Part shown: positions 51,201-63,300 of the stretch, piece after piece
How positions within the stretch are numbered: position 1 is the first letter of the stretch
How the letters are laid out: each line of letters starts with the position of its first letter
From: Glandiceps talaboti
Taxonomy: Eukaryota; Hemichordata; Enteropneusta; Spengelidae
Direction: 5' to 3'
DNA length: 64,000 nucleotides
NCBI RefSeq assembly: GCF_964340395.1
Contig: NW_027554292.1
Span: forward strand, 1 to 64,000
Notes under the pieces: generated by a model
Database searches by the model: none
What the model was told of the DNA's origin: nothing
What the model saw: only the letters and a program-made list of their open reading frames with translations
Position numbers and translations under genes: made by a program

Positions 51201-54200
51201 TAACCTAAGTCCTAAAGCATAACCTAAGTCCTAAATCATACTTAAGTCCTAAATCATAATCTAAGTCCTAAAACTTTAGCTAAGTCCTAAATCATACGTA
51301 AGTCCTAAATCATAACCCAAGTCCTAAATCATAACCTAAGTCCTAAAGTATAACCTAAGTCCTGAAGCATAACCTAAGTCTTAAAGCATAACCTAAGTCC
51401 TAAAGCATAACCTAAGTCATAAAGCATAACCTAAGTCCTAAATCATAATCTAATTCCTAAATCATAGACTAAGTACTAAAGCATATCTAAGTCCTAAAGC
51501 ATACCTAAGTCCTAATTCATACCTAAGTCCTAAAGCATACCTAAGTCCTAAAGCATACCTAAGTCTTAAAGCATACCTAAGTCCTAAAGCATACCTAAGT
51601 CTTAAAGCATACCTAAGTCCTAATCATAACCTAAGTCCTAAATCATAACCTAAGTCCTAAATCATAACTAAGTACTAAATCATAACTAAGTCCTAAAGCA
51701 TATCTAAGTCCTAAATCATACGTAAGTCCTAAATCATGCCTAAGTCCTAAGTAATAACCTAAGTCCTAAATCATAACCTAAGTCCTAAATCATAACATAA
51801 GTCCTAAATCATACTTAAGTCCTAAATCATAATCTAAGTCCTAAATCTTTAGCTAAGTCCTAAATCATACGTAAGTCCTAAATCATAACCTAAGTCCTAA
51901 AGCATACCTAAGTCTTAAAGCATACCTAAGTCCTAATCATAACCTAAGTCCTAAATCATAACCTAAGTCCTAAATCATAACTAAGTCCTAAAGCATATCT
52001 AAGTCCTAAATCATACGTAAGTCCTAAATCATGCCTAAGTCCTAAGTAATAACCTAAGTCCTAAATCATACCTAAGTCCTAAAGCATAACCTAAGTCCTA
52101 AATCATAACCTAAGTCATAAAGCATAACCTAAGTCCTAAATCATAACTTAAGTCCTAAATCATAACATAAGTCCTAAATCATAATCTAATTCCTAAATCT
52201 TTAGCTAAGTCCTAAATCATACCTAAGTCCTAAATCATAACCTAAGTCCTAAAGCATAACCTAAGTCCTAAATCATAACATAAGTCCTAAATCATACTTA
52301 AGTCCTAAATCATAATCTAAGTCCTAAATCTTTAGCTAAGTCTTAAATCATATGTAAGTCCTAAATCATAACCTAAGTCCTAAAGCATACCTAAGTCTTA
52401 AAGCATACCTAAGTCCTAATCATAACCTAAGTCCTAAATCATAACCTAAGTCCTAAATCATAACTAAGTCCTAAATCATAACTAAGTCCTAAAGCATATC
52501 TAAGTCCTAAATCATACCTAAGTCCTAAAGCATAACCTAAGTCCTAAATCATAACCTAAGTCCTAAATCATAACATAAGTCCTAAATCATAATGTAATTC
52601 CTAAATCTTTAGCTAAGTCCTAAATCATACCTAAGTCCTAAATCATAACCTAAGTCCTAAATCATAACATAAGTCCTAAATCATAACGTAATTCCTAAAT
52701 CTTTAGCTAAGTCCTAAATCATACCTAAGTCCTAAATCATACCTAAGTCCTAAAGCATAACCTAAGTCCTAAATCATAACCTAAGTCCTAAATCATAACC
52801 TAAGTCCTAAAGCATAACCTAAGTCCTAAAGCATAACCTAAGTCCTAAAGCATAACCTAAGTCCTAAAGCATAACCTAAGTCTAAAGCATAACATAAGTC
52901 CTAAAGCATAACATAAGTCCTAAAGCATAACACAAGTCCTAAAGCATAACACAAGTCCTAAAGCATAACATAAGTCCTAAAGCATAACCTAAGTCCTAAA
53001 GCATAACCTAAGTCCTAAAGCATAACCTAAGTCCTAAATCATACTTAAGTCCTAAATCATAATCTAAGTCCTAAATCTTTAGCTAAGTCCTAAATCATAC
53101 GTAAGTCCTAAATCATAACCTAAGTCCTAAATCATAACTAAGTCCTAAAGCATATCTAAGTCCTAAATCATACGTAAGTCCTAAATCATGCCTAAGTCCT
53201 AAGTAATAACCTAAGTCCTAAATCATACCTAAGTCCTAAATCATAACCTAAGTCCTAAAGCATAACCTAAGTCCTAAATCATACTTAAGTCCTAAATCAT
53301 AACCTAAGTCCTAAAGCATAACCTAAGTCCTAAATCATACTTAAGTCCTAAATCATAATCTAAGTCCTAAATCTTTAGCTAAGTCCTAAATCATACGTAA
53401 GTCCTAAATCATAACCTAAGTCCTAAATCATAACCTAAGTCCTAAAGTATAACCTAAGTCCTAAAGCATAACCTAAGTCCTAAAGCATAACCTAAGTCCT
53501 AAATCATACCTAAGTCCTAAATCATACCTAAGTCCTAAAGCATAACCTAAGTCCTAAATCATACTTAAGTCCTAAATCATAATCTAAGTCCTAAATCTTT
53601 AGCTAAGTCCTAAATCATACGTAAGTCCTAAATCATAACCTAAGTCCTAAAGCATAACCTAAGTCATAAAGCATAACCTAAGTCCTAAATCATAATCTAA
53701 TTCCTAAATCATACCTAAGTCCTAAAGTATATCTAAGTCCTAAAGTATACCTAAGTCCTAAATCATACCTAAGTCCTAAAGCATAACCTAAGTCCTAAAT
53801 CATAACTAAGTCGTAAATCATAACTAAGTCCTAAAGCATATCTAAGTCCTAAATCATACGTAAGTCCTAAATCATGCCTAAGTCCTAAGTAATAACCTAA
53901 GTCCTAAATCATACCTAAGTCCTAAAGCATAACCTAAGTCCTAAATCATAACATAAGTCCTAAATCATACTTAAGTCCTAAATCATAATCTAAGTCCTAA
54001 ATCTTTAGCTAAGTCTTAAATCATAACCTAAGTCCTAAATCATAACCTAAGTCCTAAATCATAACCTAAGTCCTAAAGTATAACCTAAGTCCTAAAGCAT
54101 AACCTAAGTCCTAAAGCATAACCTAAGTCCTAAATCATACCTAAGTCCTAAATCATACCTAAGTCCTAAAGCATAACCTAAGTCCTAAATCATACTTAAG

Positions 54201-57200
54201 TCCTAAATCATAATCTAAGTCCTAAATCTTTAGCTAAGTCCTAAATCATACGTAAGTCCTAAATCATAACCTAAGTCCTAAAGCATAACCTAAGTCATAA
54301 AGCATAACCTAAGTCCTAAATCATAATCTAATTCCTAAATCATACCTAAGTCCTAAAGTATATCTAAGTCCTAAAGTATACCTAATTCCTAAATCATACC
54401 TAAGTCCTAAAGCATAACCTAAGTCCTAAATCATAACTAAGTCGTAAATCATAACTAAGTCCTAAAGCATATCTAAGTCCTAAATCATACGTAAGTCCTA
54501 AATCATGCCTAAGTCCTAAGTAATAACCTAAGTCCTAAATCATACCTAAGTCCTAAAGCATAACCTAAGTCCTAAATCATAACATAAGTCCTAAATCATA
54601 CTTAAGTCCTAAATCATAATCTAAGTCCTAAATCTTTAGCTAAGTCTTAAATCATAACCTAAGTCCTAAATCATAACCTAAGTCCTAAAGCATACCTAAG
54701 TCTTAAAGCATACCTAAGTCCTAATCATAACCTAAGTCCTAAATCATAACCTAAGTCCTAAATCATAACTAAGTCCTAAATCATAACTAAGTCCTAAAGC
54801 ATATCTAAGTCCTAAATCATACCTAAGTCCTAAAGCATAACCTAAGTCCTCAATCATAACCTAAGTCCTAAATCATAACATAAGTCCTAAATCATAATGT
54901 AATTCCTAAATCTTTAGCTAAGTCCTAAATCATACCTAAGTCCTAAATCATACCTAAGTCCTAAAGCATAACCTAAGTCCTAAATCATAACCTAAGTCCT
55001 AAAGCATAACCTAAGTCCTAAAGCATAACCTAAGTCCTAAAGCATAACCTAAGTCCTAAAGCATAACCTAAGTCCTAAAGCATAACCTAAGTCCTAAAGC
55101 ATAACACAAGTCCTAAAGCATAACACAAGTCCTAAAGCATAACACAAGTCCTAAAGCATAACCTAAGTCCTAAAGCATAACCTAAGTCCTAAATCATAAC
55201 CTAAGTCCTAAATCATACTTAAGTCCTAAATCATAATCTAAGTCCTAAATCTTTAGCTAAGTCCTAAATCATACGTAAGTCCTAAATCATAACCTAAGTC
55301 CTAAAGCATACCTAAGTCTTAAAGCATACCTAAGTCCTAATCATAACCTAAGTCCTAAATCATAACCTAAGTCCTAAATCATAACTAAGTCCTAAAGCAT
55401 ATCTAAGTCCTAAATCATACGTAAGTCCTAAATCATGCCTAAGTCCTAAGTAATAACCTAAGTCCTAAATCATACCTAAGTCCTAAAGCATAACCTAAGT
55501 CCTAAATCATAACCTAAGTCATAAAGCATAACCTAAGTCCTAAAGCATAACATAAGTCCTAAATCATAACATAAGTCCTAAATCATAATCTAATTCCTAA
55601 ATCTTTAGCTAAGTCCTAAATCATACCTAAGTCCTAAATCATAACCTAAGTCCTAAAGCATAACCTAAGTCCTAAATCATAACATAAGTCCTAAATCATA
55701 CTTAAGTCCTAAATCATAATCTAAGTCCTAAATCTTTAGCTAAGTCTTAAATCATATGTAAGTCCTAAATCATAACCTAAGTCCTAAAGCATACCTAAGT
55801 CTTAAAGCATACCTAAGTCCTAATCATAACCTAAGTCCTAAAGCATATCTAAGTCCTAAATCATACCTAAGTCCTAAAGCATAACCTAAGTCCTAAATCA
55901 TAACCTAAGTCCTAAATCATAACATAAGTCCTAAATCATAATGTAATTCCTAAATCTTTAGCTAAGTCCTAAATCATACCTAAGTCCTAAATCATAACCT
56001 AAGTCCTAAATCATAACATAAGTCCTAAATCATAACGTAATTCCTAAATCTTTAGCTAAGTCCTAAATCATACCTAAGTCCTAAATCATACGTAAGTCCT
56101 AAAGCATAACCTAAGTCCTAAATCATAACCTAAGTCCTAAATCATAACCTAAGTCCTAAAGCATAACCTAAGTCCTAAAGCATAACCTAAGTCCTAAAGC
56201 ATAACCTAAGTCCTAAAGCATAACCTAAGTCTAAAGCATAACATAAGTCCTAAAGCATAACATAAGTCCTAAAGCATAACACAAGTCCTAAAGCATAACA
56301 CAAGTCCTAAAGCATAACACAAGTCCTAAAGCATAACACAAGTCCTAAAGCATAACACAAGTCCTAAAGCATAACCTAAGTCCTAAAGCATAACCTAAGT
56401 CCTAAAGCATAACCTAAGTCCTAAATCATACTTAAGTCCTAAATCATAATCTAAGTCCTAAATCTTTAGCTAAGTCCTAAATCATACGTAAGTCCTAAAT
56501 CATAACCTAAGTCCTAAATCATAACTAAGTCCTAAAGCATATCTAAGTCCTAAATCATACGTAAGTCCTAAATCATGCCTAAGTCCTAAGTAATAACCTA
56601 AGTCCTAAATCATACCTAAGTCCTAAATCATAACCTAAGTCCTAAAGCATAACCTAAGTCCTAAATCATACTTAAGTCCTAAATCATAACCTAAGTCCTA
56701 AAGCATAACCTAAGTCCTAAATCATACTTAAGTCCTAAATCATAATCTAAGTCCTAAATCATAATCTAAGTCCTAAATCTTTAGCTAAGTCCTAAATCAT
56801 ACGTAAGTCCTAAATCATAACCTAAGTCCTAAATCATAACCTAAGTCCTAAAGTATAACCTAAGTCCTAAAGCATAACCTAAGTCCTAAAGCATAACCTA
56901 AGTCCTAAATCATACCTAAGTCCTAAATCATAACCTAAGTCCTAAATCATAACCTAAGTCCTAAATCTTTAGCTAAGTCCTAAATCATACGTAAGTCCTA
57001 AATCATAACCTAAGTCCTAAAGCATAACCTAAGTCATAAAGCATAACCTAAGTCCTAAATCATAATCTAATTCCTAAATCATACCTAAGTCCTAAAGTAT
57101 ATCTAAGTCCTAAAGTATACCTAAGTCCTAAATCATACCTAAGTCCTAAAGCATACCTAAGTCTTAAAGCATACCTAAGTCCTAATCATAACCTAAGTCC

Positions 57201-58788
57201 TAAATCATAACCTAAGTCATAAAGCATAACCTAAGTCCTAAATCATAATCTAATTCCTAAATCATAGACTAAGTCCTAAAGCATATCTAAGTCCTAAAGC
57301 ATACCTAAGTCCTAATTCATACCTAAGTCCTAAAGCATACCTAAGTCCTAAAGCATACCTAAGTCTTAAAGCATACCTAAGTCCTAAAGCATACCTAAGT
57401 CTTAAAGCATACCTAAGTCCTAATCATAACCTAAGTCCTAAATCATAACCTAAGTCCTAAATCATAACTAAGTACTAAATCATAACTAAGTCCTAAAGCA
57501 TATCTAAGTCCTAAATCATACGTAAGTCCTAAATCATGCCTAAGTCCTAAGTAATAACCTAAGTCCTAAATCATACCTAAGTCCTAAAGCATAACCTAAG
57601 TCCTAAATCATAACCTAAGTCCTAAATCATAACATAAGTCCTAAATCATACTTAAGTCCTAAATCATAACCTAAGTCCTAAATCATAACTAAGTCCTAAA
57701 TCATAACTAAGTCCTAAAGCATATCTAAGTCCTAAATCATACCTAAGTCCTAAAGCATAACCTAAGTCCTAAATCATAACCTAAGTCCTAAATCATAACA
57801 TAAGTCCTAAATCATAATGTAATTCCTAAATCTTTAGCTAAGTCCTAAATCATACCTAAGTCCTAAATCATAACCTAAGTCCTAAATCATAACATAAGTC
57901 CTAAATCATAACGTAATTCCTAAATCTTTAGCTAAGTCCTAAATCATACCTAAGTCCTAAATCATACCTAAGTCCTAAAGCATAACCTAAGTCCTAAATC
58001 ATAACCTAAGTCCTAAAGCATAACCTAAGTCCTAAAGCATAACCTAAGTCCTAAAGCATAACCTAAGTCCTAAAGCATAACCTAAGTCTAAAGCATAACA
58101 TAAGTCCTAAAGCATAACATAAGTCCTAAAGCATAACACAAGTCCTAAAGCATAACACAAGTCCTAAAGCATAACATAAGTCCTAAAGCATAACCTAAGT
58201 CCTAAAGCATAACCTAAGTCCTAAAGCATAACCTAAGTCCTAAATCATACTTAAGTCCTAAATCATAATCTAAGTCCTAAATCTTTAGCTAAGTCCTAAA
58301 TCATACGTAAGTCCTAAATCATAACCTAAGTCCTAAATCATAACTAAGTCCTAAAGCATATCTAAGTCCTAAATCATACGTAAGTCCTAAATCATGCCTA
58401 AGTCCTAAGTAATAACCTAAGTCCTAAATCATACCTAAGTCCTAAATCATAACCTAAGTCCTAAAGCATAACCTAAGTCCTAAATCATACTTAAGTCCTA
58501 AATCATAACCTAAGTCCTAAAGCATAACCTAAGTCCTAAATCATACTTAAGTCCTAAATCATAATCTAAGTCCTAAATCTTTAGCTAAGTCCTAAATCAT
58601 ACGTAAGTCCTAAATCATAACCTAAGTCCTAAAGCATAACCTAAGTCATAAAGCATAACCTAAGTCCTAAATCATAATCTAATTCCTAAATCATACCTAA
58701 GTCCTAAAGTATATCTAAGTCCTAAAGTATACCTAAGTCCTAATCATAACCTAAGTCCTAAATCATAACCTAAGTCCTAAATCATAAC
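48258..58788. repeat. 11,693-bp higher-order unit, second copy (shortened)
   Basis: Second tandem copy of 36565-48257, about 1.16 kb shorter because it has one instead of two copies of the 1,157-bp internal unit, and because it has lost single monomers near 49.05 and 55.19 kb. Copy-specific changes include an extra C at about 49831 (CATACCCTAAG), GCCTAAGACC near 49214 where the other copies have GTCC, and CCTAATTCC near 54383. These few differences suggest this duplication is somewhat older than, or more mutated than, the 12,306-bp one. The alignment to the first copy ends at 58788 (58789 T, against C at 48290). Confidence 0.87.
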
Positions 58789-58894
58789 TAAGTCGTAAAT
58801 CATAACTAAGTCCTTAAGCATATCTAAGTCCTAAATCATACGTAAGTCCTAAATCATGCCTAAGTCCTAAGTAATAACCTAAGTCCTAAATCAT
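57448..58894. repeat. 1,447-bp tandem unit, first copy
   Basis: Positions 57448-58908 match 58895-60355 at 1,447 bp spacing. Markers: GTCTAAAG at 58086 and 59533, and the rare CCTTAAGC variant at 58812 and 60259. The left edge is a T/A difference (57447 A, 58894 T) and the right edge a T/G difference (58909 T, 60356 G). CCTTAAGC was seen only in these two copies, so it arose before this duplication and after the split from 46-48 kb. That makes this one of the youngest steps in the window. Confidence 0.9.
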
Positions 58895-60355
58895 ACCTAA
58901 GTCCTAAATCATAACTAAGTACTAAATCATAACTAAGTCCTAAAGCATATCTAAGTCCTAAATCATACGTAAGTCCTAAATCATGCCTAAGTCCTAAGTA
59001 ATAACCTAAGTCCTAAATCATACCTAAGTCCTAAAGCATAACCTAAGTCCTAAATCATAACCTAAGTCCTAAATCATAACATAAGTCCTAAATCATACTT
59101 AAGTCCTAAATCATAACCTAAGTCCTAAATCATAACTAAGTCCTAAATCATAACTAAGTCCTAAAGCATATCTAAGTCCTAAATCATACCTAAGTCCTAA
59201 AGCATAACCTAAGTCCTAAATCATAACCTAAGTCCTAAATCATAACATAAGTCCTAAATCATAATGTAATTCCTAAATCTTTAGCTAAGTCCTAAATCAT
59301 ACCTAAGTCCTAAATCATAACCTAAGTCCTAAATCATAACATAAGTCCTAAATCATAACGTAATTCCTAAATCTTTAGCTAAGTCCTAAATCATACCTAA
59401 GTCCTAAATCATACCTAAGTCCTAAAGCATAACCTAAGTCCTAAATCATAACCTAAGTCCTAAAGCATAACCTAAGTCCTAAAGCATAACCTAAGTCCTA
59501 AAGCATAACCTAAGTCCTAAAGCATAACCTAAGTCTAAAGCATAACATAAGTCCTAAAGCATAACATAAGTCCTAAAGCATAACACAAGTCCTAAAGCAT
59601 AACACAAGTCCTAAAGCATAACATAAGTCCTAAAGCATAACCTAAGTCCTAAAGCATAACCTAAGTCCTAAAGCATAACCTAAGTCCTAAATCATACTTA
59701 AGTCCTAAATCATAATCTAAGTCCTAAATCTTTAGCTAAGTCCTAAATCATACGTAAGTCCTAAATCATAACCTAAGTCCTAAATCATAACTAAGTCCTA
59801 AAGCATATCTAAGTCCTAAATCATACGTAAGTCCTAAATCATGCCTAAGTCCTAAGTAATAACCTAAGTCCTAAATCATACCTAAGTCCTAAATCATAAC
59901 CTAAGTCCTAAAGCATAACCTAAGTCCTAAATCATACTTAAGTCCTAAATCATAACCTAAGTCCTAAAGCATAACCTAAGTCCTAAATCATACTTAAGTC
60001 CTAAATCATAATCTAAGTCCTAAATCTTTAGCTAAGTCCTAAATCATACGTAAGTCCTAAATCATAACCTAAGTCCTAAAGCATAACCTAAGTCATAAAG
60101 CATAACCTAAGTCCTAAATCATAATCTAATTCCTAAATCATACCTAAGTCCTAAAGTATATCTAAGTCCTAAAGTATACCTAAGTCCTAATCATAACCTA
60201 AGTCCTAAATCATAACCTAAGTCCTAAATCATAACTAAGTCGTAAATCATAACTAAGTCCTTAAGCATATCTAAGTCCTAAATCATACGTAAGTCCTAAA
60301 TCATGCCTAAGTCCTAAGTAATAACCTAAGTCCTAAATCATACCTAAGTCCTAAA
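58895..60355. repeat. 1,447-bp tandem unit, second copy
   Basis: Copy of 57448-58908 displaced by 1,447 bp and sharing its private CCTTAAGC variant. It follows a 14-bp shared junction at 58895-58908. Beyond 60355 the array continues with sequence related to 6.3-8.9 kb. Confidence 0.9.
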
Positions 60356-63300
60356 GCATAACCTAAGTCCTAAATCATAACATAAGTCCTAAATCATACT
60401 TAAGTCCTAAATCATAATCTAAGTCCTAAATCTTTAGCTAAGTCTTAAATCATAACCTAAGTCCTAAATCATAACCTAAGTCCTAAAGCATACCTAAGTC
60501 TTAAAGCATACCTAAGTCCTAATCATAACCTAAGTCCTAAATCATAACCTAAGTCCTAAATCATAACTAAGTCCTAAATCATAACTAAGTCCTAAATCAT
60601 ACGTAAGTCCTAAATCATAACCTAAGTCCTAAAGCATACCTAAGTCTTAAAGCATACCTAAGTCCTAATCATAACCTAAGTCCTAAATCATAACCTAAGT
60701 CCTAAATCATAACTAAGTCCTAAAGCATATCTAAGTCCTAAATCATACGTAAGTCCTAAATCATGCCTAAGTCCTAAGTAATAACCTAAGTCCTAAATCA
60801 TACCTAAGTCCTAAAGCATAACCTAAGTCCTAAATCATAACCTAAGTCATAAAGCATAACCTAAGTCCTAAATCATAACTTAAGTCCTAAATCATAACAT
60901 AAGTCCTAAATCATAATCTAATTCCTAAATCTTTAGCTAAGTCCTAAATCATACCTAAGTCCTAAATCATAACCTAAGTCCTAAAGCATAACCTAAGTCC
61001 TAAATCATAACATAAGTCCTAAATCATACTTAAGTCCTAAATCATAATCTAAGTCCTAAATCTTTAGCTAAGTCTTAAATCATATGTAAGTCCTAAATCA
61101 TAACCTAAGTCCTAAAGCATACCTAAGTCTTAAAGCATACCTAAGTCCTAATCATAACCTAAGTCCTAAAGCATATCTAAGTCCTAAATAATACCTAAGT
61201 CCTAAAGCATAACCTAAGTCCTAAATCATAACCTAAGTCCTAAATCATAACATAAGTCCTAAATCATAATGTAATTCCTAAATCTTTAGCTAAGTCCTAA
61301 ATCATACCTAAGTCCTAAATCATAACCTAAGTCCTAAATCATAACATAAGTCCTAAATCATAACGTAATTCCTAAATCTTTAGCTAAGTCCTAAATCATA
61401 CCTAAGTCCTAAATCATACGTAAGTCCTAAAGCATAACCTAAGTCCTAAATCATAACCTAAGTCCTAAAGCATAACCTAAGTCCTAAAGCATAACCTAAG
61501 TCCTAAAGCATAACCTAAGTCCTAAAGCATAACCTAAGTCTAAAGCATAACATAAGTCCTAAAGCATAACATAAGTCCTAAAGCATAACACAAGTCCTAA
61601 AGCATAACACAAGTCCTAAAGCATAACACAAGTCCTAAAGCATAACACAAGTCCTAAAGCATAACACAAGTCCTAAAGCATAACCTAAGTCCTAAAGCAT
61701 AACCTAAGTCCTAAAGCATAACCTAAGTCCTAAATCATACTTAAGTCCTAAATCATAATCTAAGTCCTAAATCTTTAGCTAAGTCCTAAATCATACGTAA
61801 GTCCTAAATCATAACCTAAGTCCTAAATCATAACTAAGTCCTAAAGCATATCTAAGTCCTAAATCATACGTAAGTCCTAAATCATGCCTAAGTCCTAAGT
61901 AATAACCTAAGTCCTAAATCATACCTAAGTCCTAAATCATAACCTAAGTCCTAAAGCATAACCTAAGTCCTAAATCATACTTAAGTCCTAAATCATAACC
62001 TAAGTCCTAAAGCATAACCTAAGTCCTAAATCATACTTAAGTCCTAAATCATAATCTAAGTCCTAAATCTTTAGCTAAGTCCTAAATCATACGTAAGTCC
62101 TAAATCATAACCTAAGTCCTAAATCATAACCTAAGTCCTAAAGTATAACCTAAGTCCTAAAGCATAACCTAAGTCCTAAAGCATAACCTAAGTCCTAAAT
62201 CATACCTAAGTCCTAAATCATAACCTAAGTCCTAAAGCATAACCTAAGTCCTAAATCTTTAGCTAAGTCCTAAATCATACGTAAGTCCTAAATCATAACC
62301 TAAGTCCTAAAGCATAACCTAAGTCATAAAGCATAACCTAAGTCCTAAATCATAATCTAATTCCTAAATCATACCTAAGTCCTAAAGTATATCTAAGTCC
62401 TAAAGTATACCTAAGTCCTAAATCATACCTAAGTCCTAAAGCATACCTAAGTCTTAAAGCATACCTAAGTCCTAATCATAACCTAAGTCCTAAATCATAA
62501 CCTAAGTCCTAAATCATAACTAAGTCGTAAATCATAACTAAGTCCTAAAGCATATCTAAGTCCAAAATCATACGTAAGTCCTAAATCATGCCTAAGTCCT
62601 AAGTAATAACCTAAGTCCTAAATCATACCTAAGTCCTAAAGCATAACCTAAGTCCTAAATCATAACATAAGTCCTAAATCATACTTAAGTCCTAAATCAT
62701 AATCTAAGTCCTAAATCTTTAGCTAAGTCTTAAATCATAACCTAAGTCCTAAATCATAACCTAAGTCCTAAAGCATACCTAAGTCTTAAAGCATACCTAA
62801 GTCCTAATCATAACCTAAGTCCTAAATCATAACCTAAGTCCTAAATCATAACTAAGTCCTAAATCATAACTAAGTCCTAAAGCATATCTAAGTCCTAAAT
62901 CATACCTAAGTCCTAAATCATACCTAAGTCCTAAATCATACCTAAGTCCTAAAGCATAACCTAAGTCCTAAATCATACTTAAGTCCTAAATCATAATCTA
63001 AGTCCTAAATCTTTAGCTAAGTCCTAAATCATACGTAAGTCCTAAATCATAACCTAAGTCCTAAAGCATAACCTAAGTCATAAAGCATAACCTAAGTCCT
63101 AAATCATAATCTAATTCCTAAATCATACCTAAGTCCTAAAGTATATCTAAGTCCTAAAGTATACCTAAGTCCTAAATCATACCTAAGTCCTAAAGCATAA
63201 CCTAAGTCCTAAATCATAACTAAGTCGTAAATCATAACTAAGTCCTAAAGCATATCTAAGTCCTAAATCATACGTAAGTCCTAAATCATGCCTAAGTCCT

